Assembly: GCF_019578655.1 (NCBI RefSeq)
Contig: NC_063263.1
Coordinates: 496,001-560,000, forward strand
DNA: 64,000 bases
Reading direction: 5' to 3'
From: Ricinus communis
Taxonomy: Eukaryota; Streptophyta; Magnoliopsida; Malpighiales; Euphorbiaceae
The translations under genes were made by a program, and so were the position numbers. Positions 10,463 through 21,999 of this stretch are shown here, piece after piece (the first letter of the stretch is position 1; every line of letters starts with the position of its first letter). The notes beneath the pieces are model-generated. The model had not been told where the DNA came from. It made no database searches and saw only the letters and a list, made by a program, of their open reading frames with translations.

Positions 10463-11978
10463 TGATGGGCTCTTACGCAACCTACACTAAAGGCAGAACT
10501 CATCAGAGTGGCAACTCTAGCTGTGAGTATCAAGGTCGGTATCCCTGGAGATCGTGAACCTAGAGTTACCACTGCTTGTTTGCTATCTAGTCAAAATAGC
10601 TGTGAAAGTTCTAACGTGCAATTTAATGGTTATGAGTGCAAATAAGTAAATGAAGAACAATGGATAATCAAAAGACAATTGCAAAGAGAGAAACAAACCC
10701 AAAAGGGAGCCTAAGTGATGGAATTCTAAAGATGGATTTTATGGATTGCCGATCTTGCTTACCCGCCTAAATCTTGAATTGAATCCTTGCCTCTCTCGAG
10801 CTTCTTACTGGATTCCTAACCCTGCACTAACCTAATGGAATCTCTTCCTATCTGGATTACTACAGATTAGCATTAAGTATGATTTAAAACTATTAAGAGT
10901 TATTAGTTCTTAATCCGGCGAGTAAATCAACCTTATCTCTAAGTGTTAACTACCAGTTCTTACTATTCAATGTCCAGTTGTAACAAGCATTTCTCAATGT
11001 CAAGAAACAACCTAATAAACAATTAATCCAGTCGTCTCAAATTAACTAAATCAAACTTTTATTCCGAATAGCAGAAGATTGCAAGAATGACAATTATAAA
11101 AAAAACTAACAATTAAGCATAATCCATCAACAAAGGTGAACCCTAATGGATTCAAAAGATCTAGCTACTCATGTTCATGGTTAAAGCAATTAGGGAACAA
11201 AATAAGGAAAAACAAATTAAAGGCATGTACACCCTTCTCTTTCAAAATTTGCTCGAATGAGAAACCCTAAAATTGCAAAATTCGAAATCTCAAACCCTAG
11301 TTGCCTCTTGAATGCTTCCAAAGTTTGTCTTGATCTTCAATTCGATGTTGGAACAAGTGAAATCCCCCTTCAATTGATGAATTTTGATCTCAAGGTCTAC
11401 AATCGAGGTATAGAAATAATTGATTAAGGTGTGTGTCTTGAATCGAGTCCAAAAATCGTCCCCCCTCCAAAAGAACTCAAAATTGCCTATATAGTTGATT
11501 CGATGGCCAAGTCAGGGATGATGATTCAACACCACGCAGGTCCACCGACACGGACGCACGAGTCCAGTCAGATGATCGACGGCTGTACGTCCACCGGTAG
11601 GAGTCAGTTGTCGGCAACCGAGTAGACGGAGTCATCAAAATCAGGATATATTGGTTGTCTTGACTCCTTCCAAGCCATGCCCAAGCCGCTTGAGCCACCA
11701 CGGGCGTCAGGCCGGAGGCCTCTGAGTATGTGTTTAATTGGATAGCCTCTTGTATTCCGCGGTACACGGAGGTTCGAACCCTGGTGCTAGCTCACCCAAT
11801 TTGATGGATTTTGGTCCGTAATCACACATATTTCCCTCGATTATTGATGGTGTCCTTCGAAAATGACCTGAAACGAGAAAGGAAATAAAAGACAGGTGAT
11901 TCTAGCATAAAACGGGATAATCATGCTTAAAAATGTAAACAATCGGGCATGAAAACATGTGTAGTATGATGCTTATCA
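10463..11978 (-). repeat. 3' LTR of the inner Athila-like element
   Basis: Begins TGATGGGCTC and ends ATGCTTATCA on the plus strand. It is collinear with 16005-17482 (for example AAAGACAGGTGATTCTAGC at 11889-11907 and 17393-17411) with several short indels. On the minus strand it follows the PPT-like AAGTGGGGTAATTTG and the GCTTGAGGACAAGC motif (11979-12016). Confidence 0.85.
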
Positions 11979-13600
11979 AATTACCCCACTTAAACTTTTG
12001 CTTGTCCTCAAGCAATCAACAACTCACTCCTCAAACAGATACCAAATAACTCAATCCAATGCATTGCAGGAGGTTAGCTCAAAACAAATTTCAAAACTCC
12101 ATAATGATTTTTCCCAAAATCCCCAAATCACTAAATCCTTAAGAGAGAGAACAAACTTAATAAAGTTGCTAAAGTTAAAATGATAAACCATCTAAATTGA
12201 GAAATTGAGAACCATGCCTCACAAGATGTCACTCAAAACACACAAGTGTATATAGGTGAAAGAAGATCGCCAAGCTCTCAACGCGCAAATACGTAATAAG
12301 TGCTTACCATAGGCTTGCTTATAGATCCAATCTCCACTACTACGAAATAATCAATAATCATGATCAAAGGGTCTTGAGCTAGGTTGTAATGGGGTTAAGG
12401 TAGAACATAAATATGGAAAGTAGGCTACAAGTTGCGGAAGTTAAGCAAGTAATGCAAGCAAGTAACGAAGGATCAAGTGTTGTACCAAAATGAACACTAA
12501 GTTGCTCTAAAAATAAGATGATGCTCAAAATGAACTAAATTAATACTCTCTTTTTTTATTGAATATATATATACTATGTATATATATTACAACTGACTTA
12601 TGTAGGGGTTGTTGGTTATTGACACATACAATAAGGTGACCTATCAATTTTTTTTAATCAAGGAGCATCTATGAAAAATCTAGCAACTTAGTGAAATATA
12701 TGATTGCAGATTGATCCAAAATAAAATGCAGTATAAACTTACATAATTTCCAGCAACAATGGTAGAAAGAATGGTCAAATGAATAGAAGTGGTAAAATCA
12801 GTGTCACTATTATTATTATCATGAAAGGAAAGGCTAAGGCTCAAAATTGGTTCACTAAGGGAAAAACAGGGTTAGGCTTTTTGGCGAAATTGTGTAAATC
12901 CTAAGTGCCTAAATCATCTCACGATTATTGACAATTCATGTAATCTCAAAAGATATCGTAAAGCAAGTTCTAGAAACAGAGATTTTGTACAATGCTCACT
13001 AATGAAAGAAAAGGGAGCATAATAGTGATGCACCAATTGGCTCAAAATCTCACCATTTGAGTGGGTTAACATTGCATGAATTCTCAAACCAAAGTTTAAA
13101 ACAGTCAATCACAATAATAGCAATAATATTAATAAAGTGTTCTATATCTAAGATAAAGTAAAATGGAAGAATTTAAGGAAAATACCAGTTTTACCGGTCG
13201 GATTGTAATTAAGAGATTCGTTCATTGCCTTTTTCCAACAAGGTTCGATAAAAGCTATAAGGGAATCCATTCAAAGGAGAAAATCATTAACTACTCGATT
13301 AAAACAAAACTCAAGATAAGGACAGGTAATAATGAATGGACTCAATCAATAAGGGATATTAAAATAAGATAAAAATAGCAAAGATAAAATTGGTACACCA
13401 CGAATGACATGGTAGACTGAGAAAAACATCATGTAGGAACAAAGGTAGGCACCCAAAATAAAAGGAATAAAATACGTGAAATGAAAAGGTCCACAGGTGT
13501 GTAGTAGATGACCAAGAAGGTGCTCTACGGACCAATTTGGGATGTCCATTCATCCATCGGACCCAATCGAAGTGACTGGCCAAACAACTTGCAACTACCC
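11979..13600 (-). other. 3' non-coding region of the inner Athila-like element
   Basis: No family-typical coding sequence is visible. Landmarks on the minus strand are the PPT region (11979-12016), an AT-rich palindrome-like TATATATACTATGTATATATA near 12562-12586 that recurs in the second Athila element (31309-31329), and the motif around AGGTAGGCACCCAAAA (13444-13459), which normally follows integrase. Because protease lies just beyond, the pol genes have been deleted. Small open frames here have no recognisable features. Confidence 0.6.
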
Positions 13601-14265
13601 TTCGGTCTATCACAAAGACAAAGTCTCATATTGATACAAGTTATTTTTTTCAGATGAATAACACATACTAGTAGGGGAAGAAACATGTATAGCATCATCC
13701 ATTTGTACATCTTGTGGTTGTGTATTACATGCAAGATCAATTCCATCAATACAACAAATGGCATGAACATGGTCGGTGGAAGAACTATCAAATGAGGGTA
13801 AACTAAAAGTGACATGTATCATCCCTATATTAAGTTCTAACTTCCCCTCAAATACTCTATTTTAGCTCTAGACTGTGGCAAGGAAAGGTCTCCCCAAAAT
13901 TAATGGTACACCATGCTCATTGTCCATATCCAAAACCACAAAGTCCACAGGGAATATGAACTTATCTACCTTAACTAGCACATTTTCCATAATTCCCCTA
14001 GGAAGCTTAATAGAACGGTTAGCTAATTGAATGCACATCCTAGTGGATTTTGCCTCCCCCAAACCTAGCTTATTGAACAAACTAGTGGGCATGACATTTA
14101 TGCTAGCCCCCAAATCAGCTAATGCATCATCAACACATAAATTACCTAAAGTGCGGGAATAGTGAAACTCCCGGATCGTGACGCTCACAGCAACTTGCTC
14201 AAACACCGTGAGCACTCCTCTATTGAACATGCGACCTCCTCCAACTTCCTTTTTCCGCTAAGTAT
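13601..14265 (-). pseudogene. Athila aspartic protease remnant
   Basis: Minus-strand codons 14230-13868 encode a retropepsin-like block with DALADLGASINVMPTSLF (active-site Asp in DLGAS), then RMCIQLANRSIKLPRGI, VLVKVDKFIFPVDFVVLDM and LILGRPFLATV. This is the order of the Athila protease and matches 38510-38160 and 59650-59834. A stop after ATV and shifted frames follow; codons to about 13610 keep traces of the segment between protease and RT. The usual RT does not follow. Confidence 0.8.
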
Positions 14266-15815
14266 GTCCTTTAAGAACTTAGCATACTTGACATCTCCCG
14301 AATGCATCAATAAAAGGCAAGTTAATATGGGTTATTCTAAAAATCTAAAACTTATCGAATCGCTTCGCGCTCGCCCCGCCTTTGTTTAGCTCTAGTAGGA
14401 TAAGGAATCTTAGGTTGATATTCCTTGACTAGAATTGATTTCACCTTTTGTCCTCGGTTCCCTAACTCATCGCCTTGCCTTAACGCGACGACATCAATAG
14501 TGGCGTCATCAGGGAAAGGAGTCGAACTAACTTACTTGAACGCAAAGTGATGGCGTTCACGTGCTCCCCAAGTTAGACTCTCAGGTGCCTGGAGCTCCCT
14601 TGCGCCTTGACAACATCTTAGATTTGGCCAACTTGCCTCCAAGTTCGAATCGAGGCTCGGGGTTCCTAAGTGCACTATCGGTTTGCTAGAACCTCATCTC
14701 CGAGCTACAAACTTCATCATAAGCTCCTCTAAATTTGACTTCTTTTCCGGTAGAGGAGGAGCTTGTGCGAGCTCAAATTGAATGTTGCTACTACCGATGA
14801 AGTCTCCGAAACTGGTGGACCCTGAAAGGCGTTATTGTTCCTCCAATCAGTTGATGATTGCCACCTGTGGTTGTATGTATTGGTCGAAGGATCGCTCCCC
14901 GTGTGGGGCATTCTCCCATATAATCAACTGCTCAGCATCGGAGAAGACATAGGAGAATTAGATGGAAAAGTAGTAGAGGATGAAGCAAACATACCTCGTG
15001 GGATTGCAGTATGGCTGAGGAACGTCGCGACCAGCCCATCCGGCGGCCTCACAGGAGTCAATCTTCTGGCTGAGCTCCACTTGGGTGAAGTGGCACGAGA
15101 AATCCACTTGCTGACCACCCCGCCTGCCGCGGCTCCAGAGGATTGCCAACGATAGTTGTTCATGGCCATTTCCTCTATCGAGTTCGGCTCAGTGTCTTAC
15201 TATTTAGCGCCCCACGGTGTAGATCCACAATCGCCTCTTGCAAGGTTCCATACGTAGAAGGTCCGAACTCGCATCCTGCCGGCAATCCGATGATGTGGGC
15301 AACATCTCAAAAGATCTTTAAATCTCTCCCGTGCATTCGAAGTGCTTTCATCATCAAACGCCAAAAGAAGATATGTCATTTCTAAGTTTAGCGGTTTTAG
15401 CGGGAGGAAAATACTTATATAAAAATTTTTCAAACGGCGCCTGTAGTAATTGTTTGTTGTGGAAGAGATTGCGACATCTCTTTCGCTCCTGTCCCTCGAG
15501 GAAAATGGAAACAATCTCGAATGACATCATCGGTTGTTCTATTTATCTTGAATGTGTCACAAATCTCCAAAAAGTTAGAGATATGTGCATTGGGATCCTC
15601 ACGGGCAATCCTCCAAATTGCACGCTTTCGTTTGGATCATCCGGATAACATTGGCCTTTATCTCAGGTTATTGGCAGTCGATCTATACTCGTTGGCCCCA
15701 TCTAAAGATGGTCAAGCAAACTCGACATCGTCCCACGATCGTCACTGGCACGGGGTCATGGTTTTCCATCGTGTCTAGTCTATCCACAGTGCACTCCAAC
15801 CTCAATCTCCGGTCA
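14266..15815 (-). pseudogene. Athila gag remnant
   Basis: Many short frames on the minus strand give gag pieces: a start region with EIEV near 15800, LLLAFDDES...[12 protein letters not shown] (about 15380-15300, against [20 protein letters not shown] in the better copies), and a proline/asparagine-rich later part with NHRWQSS (14850). Compared with 39180-40401 and 57826-59340 the sequence is heavily scrambled by small indels and substitutions, so no long frame survives. The capsid function is lost. Confidence 0.6.
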
Positions 15816-16004
15816 TAAACTACATGAAACTGAAAGTCCACACAACCACCAATCAACAAAACAATATAATAATAAATAATAAAAATAAAAAATAAATAAA
15901 TAAATAAAGAATAAATGAATAAGCAAATAATGACTAAATTAACACAAAACAATTCACTCTAGTTCACCCAGATCATATATGTTGCGGCGAGCGGCGCCAA
16001 AACT
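15816..16004 (-). other. 5' leader and primer-binding site of the inner Athila-like element
   Basis: On the minus strand the LTR end CATCA is followed by AGTTTTGGCGCCGCTCGCCG, a mutated form of the Athila PBS TGGCGCCGTTGCCGGGGA. The rest is an A/T-rich untranslated leader with AATAAA-type simple repeat. Confidence 0.7.
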
Positions 16005-17482
16005 TGATGGGCTCTTTATGCAACCTACACCTCAAGGCGGTGAACCTACTGGTGCAACCTAGCACTTAGTGAGTGTCAAGGTCGGTATCCTGGAGATCGG
16101 TGAACCTAGGAGTTACTGCTCTGTGCTTGCTATGTTATCTAGTCCGAAATAGGGTGAAAGTTCTAACGTACCGGTAATGGTTATGAGTGCAAATAAGTAA
16201 ATGAAGAACAATGGATAATCAAAAGACAATTGCAAAGAGAGAAACAAACCCAAAAGGGAGCCTAAGTGATGGAATTCTAAAGATGGATTTTATGGATTGC
16301 CGATCTTGCTTACCCGTTACCTAAATCTTGAATTGAATCCCGGTTCCTCTCTCGAGCTTCACTGGATTCCTAACCACTCGCACTAACCTAATGGAATCTC
16401 TTCCTATCGGATTACTGATTAGCATTAAGTATGATTTAAAACTATTAAGAGTTATTAGTTCTTAATCCAGGTGAGTAAATCAACCTTATCTCTAAGTGTT
16501 AACTACCGCCTTACTATTCAATGTCCAGTTGTAACAAGCATTTCTCAATGTCAAGAAACAACCTAATAAACAATTAATCCACCGTCTCAAATTAACTGAA
16601 TCAAACTTTTATTACTGAATAGCAAGAAGATTGCAAGAATGACAATTATAAAAAAAACTAACAGTTAAGCATAATCCATCAACAAAGGTGAACCCTAATG
16701 GATTCAAAAGATCTAGCTACTCATGTTCATGGTTAAAGCAATTAGGGAACAAAATAAGGAAAAACAAATTAAAGGCATGTACACCCTTCTCTTTCAGCTT
16801 GAATGAGAAACCCTAAAATTGCAAAATTCGAAATCTCAAACCCTAGTTGCCTCTTGAATGCTCCCAAAGTTTGTCTTAATCTTCAATTCGATGTTGGAAC
16901 AAGTGAAATCCCCCCTTCAATTGATGAATTTTGATCTCTCAAGGTCTACAATTGAGGTATAGGAAATAATTGATTAAGTGTGTGTCTTGGAATTGAGTCC
17001 AAAAATCGTCCCCCTCCAAAAGAACTCAAAATTGCCTATATAGTTGATTCGCATAGGATCAGTGGATGATTCCAGACCACGATCCAACGCTGGATGATTC
17101 TTGCTCTGAGAATCTGAACGTGACGATTGGTGCATCTGTTGTCCAGCCGATTCTGCTACGCGCGCTGAGCCACCAGACCGTTCTTTGGTGTAGTGGCAGT
17201 ATGATCTTGCTCAAATGGCACAATTGGGGATAGCCTCTGGTAATTCACGGCCGGGTAGGGTCAAGCGTTGCTCGAACCCTGGGTGTGTCTGGTTCTCACC
17301 CAATTTGATGGATTTTAGTCCGTAATCACACGTATTTCCCTCGATTATTGATGGTGTCCTTCGAAAATGACCTGAAACGAGAAAGGAAACAAAAGACAGG
17401 TGATTCTAGCATAAAACGGGATAATCATGCATAAAAATGTAAACAATCGGGCATGAAGACATGTGTAGTATGATGCTTATCA
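16005..17482 (-). repeat. 5' LTR of the inner Athila-like element
   Basis: TGATGGGCTC...GATGCTTATCA on the plus strand, 1478 bp. It lies beside the PBS and is collinear with 10463-11978. On the minus strand it opens TGATAAGCATCATACTACAC, close to the opening of the LTR at 1659. Confidence 0.85.
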
Positions 17483-17484
17483 AA

Positions 17485-19840
17485 TTTATCACTCACAATG
17501 GTCCTTGGCACTCCATGTGGCCTTACAATCTCCTTGAAGAATAGATTCTCAATATGGGTTGCATCATCCGTCTTGTGACATGGAATGAAATGTGCCATTT
17601 TGCTAAACCTTTCCACAACAACAAAAATAGAATCTCTCCCTCCCTGGACCTAGGTAATCCTAAAACAAAGTCCATAGAAATGTCTACCCAAGGTTCATTT
17701 GGTATGGGAAGAGGTGTATACAAACCATGAGGCATTGCTTTGGATTTGGCTTGTTTGCAAGTAATACATTTCTCACAAATTCTCTCAACATCCCTTTTCA
17801 TGTGTGGCCAAAAGAAATGGTCACCTAACACATCCAAAGTTTTTTTAATTCCAAAATGTCCCATTAAACCTCCACTATGTGCCTCTCTCACAAGTAACTC
17901 TCTCAAAGAACTTTGTGGCACACACAATTTGTTTTCCCGAAAAAGAAAACCATCAAACTTATAGAACTTATCAAAACCCCCTTTCTCACATACCCCATAA
18001 ACATTAGCAAAATTAGGATCATTAGAATAAAGATCTTTTATGTATTCAAATCCTAATAATTTTGCATCAAGTTTAGAGATCAAGGCATACCTTCTTGACA
18101 ATGCATCGGCCACCACATTTTCTTTCCCTTGCTTGTACTTAATGATGTACGGAAAGGATTCAATGAATTCCACCCATTTTGCATGTCTCTTGTTGAGCTC
18201 TCCTTGTCCTTTGAGATACTTCAAGGACTCATGGTCAGTGTGAATTTGAATTCTTTGTAGCCAAGGTAATGCTGCCATGTCTTTAGAACCCTCACCAATG
18301 CATAGAATTCCTTGTCATATGTAGGGTAGTTTAGATTTGCTCCACTTAGCTTTTTGCTAAAGAATGCTATAGGCTTGCCTTCTTGCATCAAAACTCCTCC
18401 AATACCTATGCCACTTGCATCACACTCAATCTCAAAAGGTTTAGTAAAATTTGGCAAAGATAACAAGGGTGCAGAACTTAATTTATCTTTTAGCAAGTTA
18501 AAAACCTCATCTTGTTCAATTCCCCACTTAAAACCAACATTCTTTTTTATGCATTCAGTTAAAGGTGCAGCTATGGTAGAAAAATTCTTAATGAACCTTC
18601 TATAAAAGCTAGCTAAACCATGAAAGCTTCTTACATCACTTACACTTGTGGATGTTGGCCATTCTGTAATTACTTTTACCTTTTCTTGATCAACATGAAT
18701 GCCCTTGTCATTGACAATATATCCAAGAAAAGTAATTTCATTAGTGCAGAAACAACATTTTTTTATATTAGCATACAACTTCTCTTCTCTAAGCACATAA
18801 AAAACACAAGTCAAATGTTGTACATGCTCATCTAAATTTTTGCTATAAACCAAGATATTATCAAAATAGACAACAACAAATTTGCCTATGAATGCTCTTA
18901 AAACATGATTCATCAATCTCATGAAAGTGCTTGGTGCATTATTTAAACCAAAAGGCATTACTAACCACTCATATAAACCGTGTTTAGTTTTAAAAGTTGT
19001 TTTCCATTCATCACCTTCTCTCATTCTAATTTGATGATAACCAGATTTCAAATCAATTTTTGAAAATAAATATGAACCATGCAATTCATCCAACATGTCA
19101 TCCAGCCTAAGAATGGGATGTCTATACTTCACCGTAATTTTATTGATGGCACGACAATCAACACACATCCTCCAAGTTCCATCTTTCTTAGGCACTAACA
19201 AGGCAGATTACCTACATGGACTCATGCTTTCATGAACATAACCCTTCTCCATAAGCTCACTCACTTGCTTTTCGATTTTCTTGGTCTCCTCCAGATTACA
19301 TCTATATGTTGGTCTATTTGGAATGCTTGCTCCGGGTATGAAATCAATTTGGTGCTCAATGCCTCTTTTAGGTGGCAAACCATTTGGAATTTCTTCCGGA
19401 AATAAATCTTCATAAACCTGCAAAAGATCAACAACAACACTAGGCAAACAATTGGTTATTTCGTTAGAAATATGCAAAATCTCCTTGTACATAAGTACAA
19501 GCATGTGTTGCCTCAAAAGCATAGCTTCCTTCACATCACTCATTTTTGCATAAACACTCATTTTTCTTTCATTTGAACCTTCCTTGTTTTCTCTCACCAT
19601 GTGTTTCCCATTTTGGTCAAGAAAATTGGAATTTTTAGGTTCACTCATCTCACCTTTTTCTTTACTCTCAAAGGTTTCCCTTCCCAAAGAATTTCCCAAT
19701 GAAGAACCCATTTCTTCATATTGTTGCTTGATGCGCATTTGGTCTTCAAAAATCTGTTTTGGAGTTAATGGTCCAAGGTTAAACCTTTTTCCATCCATAG
19801 TCAAAGTATATATATTTTTGAATCCATCATGACTAGCCCT
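17485..19840 (-). pseudogene. Chromovirus-like pol: reverse transcriptase, RNase H, integrase N-terminus
   Basis: From 19470 down: PEEIPNGLPPKRGIEH (start of RT), a stop near 19206, then 326 open codons from 19201 with [50 protein letters not shown] and the catalytic box [12 protein letters not shown]. The second Asp of the usual YxDD is Asn, so RT should be inactive. RNase H follows: [16 protein letters not shown] (about 18430), [24 protein letters not shown]. The integrase has an HHCC finger ([10 protein letters not shown] ... CEKCITCKQ, 17880-17740) and [12 protein letters not shown] frameshift near 17640 precedes [19 protein letters not shown], and coding stops at IVSD (17490), where the Athila-like element entered. 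Confidence 0.92.
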
Positions 19841-20249
19841 TCTATCATATTGAAAAAGGTCTCCCCAACAACATATGTCCGGCCAACATTGGCAACACAT
19901 CACACAACACCTCATCCTTATATCTACCAATTTGAAAAGAAACTAAAACTTGTTTATTTACCTTTACAACTCCACTTTCATTAAGCCATTGCAACTTGTA
20001 TGGTCTTGGGTGCTTTGTAGTAGGCAACTTCAATTTCTCCACTAGCAAAGTGCTTGCTACATTGGTACAACTTTCACTATCCATAATCATGTTGCACAAC
20101 TTGTTAGAAATCAAACAATGAGTATGAAACAAATTTTCCCTTTGCTCCCTATGGACATCATATTTATTTTGCAAACTCAATGTTCTTTGAACAACAAGAT
20201 TATCTCCCTTAGCACATTCAACATCATTACAATCTTCTAAAGAAGGCAT
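19841..20249 (-). pseudogene. Chromovirus-like aspartic protease
   Basis: The frame 20249-19845 shows MDSESCTNVASTLLVEKLKL (residues about 60-80) and MLAGHMLLGRPF near its end, the two landmarks of gypsy retropepsins. The active-site triad is usually DSG; here it is DSE, so the enzyme is probably dead. A frameshift at about 19850 separates it from FQYDRRASHDGFKN, which opens the linker to RT (19830-19480). An in-frame stop stands between gag and this ORF. Confidence 0.85.
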
Positions 20250-20274
20250 ATCATCATCACTATCCCCTCACTCT

Positions 20275-21351
20275 CGAGGCTCAATATCACCCATCCCTTA
20301 GAATCATAGCTTTCTTATTTGGACATTCCATAGCAATGTGCCCATGACCCAAACACTTAAAACATTTGATTCCCCTAGTTTGGGTTGGTTGATTCTCACC
20401 CTTTCCCTTATTACCCAAGTCAATTTTAGGTTTAGTTTCTTCCACTTTTGACTTAGTAAAAGGTTTATCATCCTTTTTCCTCCAAGAATTTCTCTAAGAA
20501 GAAGAAGAACCCATATTTGGTTTAGAATCATACCTCTTTCTTTTCAATTGCCTTTCCACTTTCATGGCCAAATTCACCATATCTTCAATCTCTACATAAT
20601 GTTGCAAATCAACAACATCAGCAATGTTTTTGTTTAGCCCTCTCAAGAACCTTGCTATGGTAGCTTCACAATCTTCTACCACATTTGCTCTAATCATAGC
20701 CTTCTCCATTTCTTTGTGATACTCCTCTACACTCATGGATCCTTGATTTAGAGTTTGTAACCTTTGATGAAGCTCTCTATAGTAGTGGCTTGGAATAAAC
20801 CTTTTTCTCATGATTTGCTTTATTTTCCTCCAAGACTCCATGGGTCTTTCTCCATTTCTACGTCTTTCCTTGCAAAATTGATCCCACCAAATAATTGTAT
20901 AATCATTAAACTCAACAGCAGCAAGTTTTACCTTTTTCTCTTCCGAATAATTATGACATTCAAAGATGAGTTCCACTTTCCGCTCCCATTCAAGATACAC
21001 ATCTGGATCATTTCTTCCTTGGAATGAAGGAATCTTCATTTTGATGCTTCCAAGGTTGCAATCAATATCATCATTTGGATGTCCTCTCCTAGCTTGTCTC
21101 CTAGGATTGATTTGTTGTCCCACCAAGGTGACTTGATCATCATCCAAAACATCCTCTCCTTCATATTCCTATTGGTCAATTGGTGGACGTCTCCTTCGTC
21201 TAGGCTCTCCTTGTAATTGGTTAAGGATGCCATCATGCCTCTCCAATTTTTCATTTACTCCCGCCATCATATTAAACATTCTTTCGAATTGTTGTTGCAT
21301 AGCTTGAATCACATGATCATTTGTAGAAGAAGAACTTGTGTCTTTTGACAT
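20275..21351 (-). pseudogene. Chromovirus-like gag (capsid and zinc knuckle)
   Basis: Start ATG at 21351 gives MSKDTSSSSTNDHVIQAMQQ, then a coiled-coil-like stretch and RRRRRP. A TAG interrupts before EYEGED. The capsid domain has PSFQGRNDPDVYLEWERKVE (about 21030-20970), WWDQFCKERRR and PSHYYRELHQRLQTL. A second TAG stands after GSSSS (20495). The nucleocapsid knuckle is CFKCLGHGHIAMEC, a perfect C-x2-C-x4-H-x4-C (about 20362-20320). Both TAG codons fall where glutamine is expected. The family and order are clear; the protein could not be made whole. Confidence 0.88.
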
Positions 21352-21982
21352 GATTGTAAAACCTAAAATCTTAACAAAAGAAAATAGAAAGAAACAATCT
21401 CACAACACTCCCTCACGTGTTTCACTCAAAATTGATGTATACCACTCGTGTTTATACCCAATTTTGGCTTCTTTTTTCTCTAATGATCTCACACTCTTGC
21501 CTTTTACATCTCAAATTTGCCTTTTGATTTCTTAGATGAGCTAAGTTTCTCAATCAAACAAAATTTCAAGAATGTAATAATCAATGATAAAAAAAATAAA
21601 GTAGGCTAACAAGAAAATAATAAGGTAGGCTTAAAGAAATGAACAATTTGTAGCAAATAGGCTAATAGAAATGAAAACAAAGATAGATCATCAAAGAACA
21701 CAAAGAGACAAAATTATAAAGATAGATCTCAATGGAATATGAAGAGTCAATTTCTTTTTTTTTATGTAATCTGAGATCTAACACAAGAAAATAAAAAATA
21801 ACAAAAAAAATTTATGGATGAATTTCTTTTTTTTTTGATATATGCAAACAAAATCTTGAGATAAGAAGAAAAAAATAATAACAAGAACAATAGATGGCAA
21901 AAGGTGCAAAATATATGATGAACACAAGATATTGAGAATTAAAAGATAGTTTTTGGATATGCAAACCTCAATCTTGAGCCAA

Positions 21983-21995
21983 TGCTCTGATACCA
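21983..21995 (-). other. Primer-binding site (initiator Met tRNA)
   Basis: Minus strand reads TGGTATCAGAGCA four bases after the LTR end, the standard PBS complementary to plant initiator methionine tRNA. Confidence 0.9.
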
Positions 21996-21999
21996 CTTA

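Larger units (their letters stand above)
10189..17484 (-). mobile_element. Athila-like element with three LTR segments (deletion derivative)
   Basis: On the minus strand the order is: LTR (17482-16005), PBS and leader (16004-15816), gag, protease, 3' non-coding, PPT, LTR (11978-10463), then a second leader copy (10462-10256) and the last 67 bp of a third LTR (10255-10189). RT, RNase H and integrase are absent; protease runs into the 3' non-coding region near 13600. It interrupts the chromovirus integrase right after the codons for IVSD. Flanks CCTAT (10184-10188) and TTTAT (17485-17489) could be a target duplication altered by two C-to-T changes. Confidence 0.8.

Noticed and set aside
20764..21027. 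Plus-strand frames opposite the chromovirus gag-pol (for example 18354-18605, 19584-19832, 20764-21027)
   Set aside because: They are mirror frames of well-supported minus-strand domains and have no features of their own.
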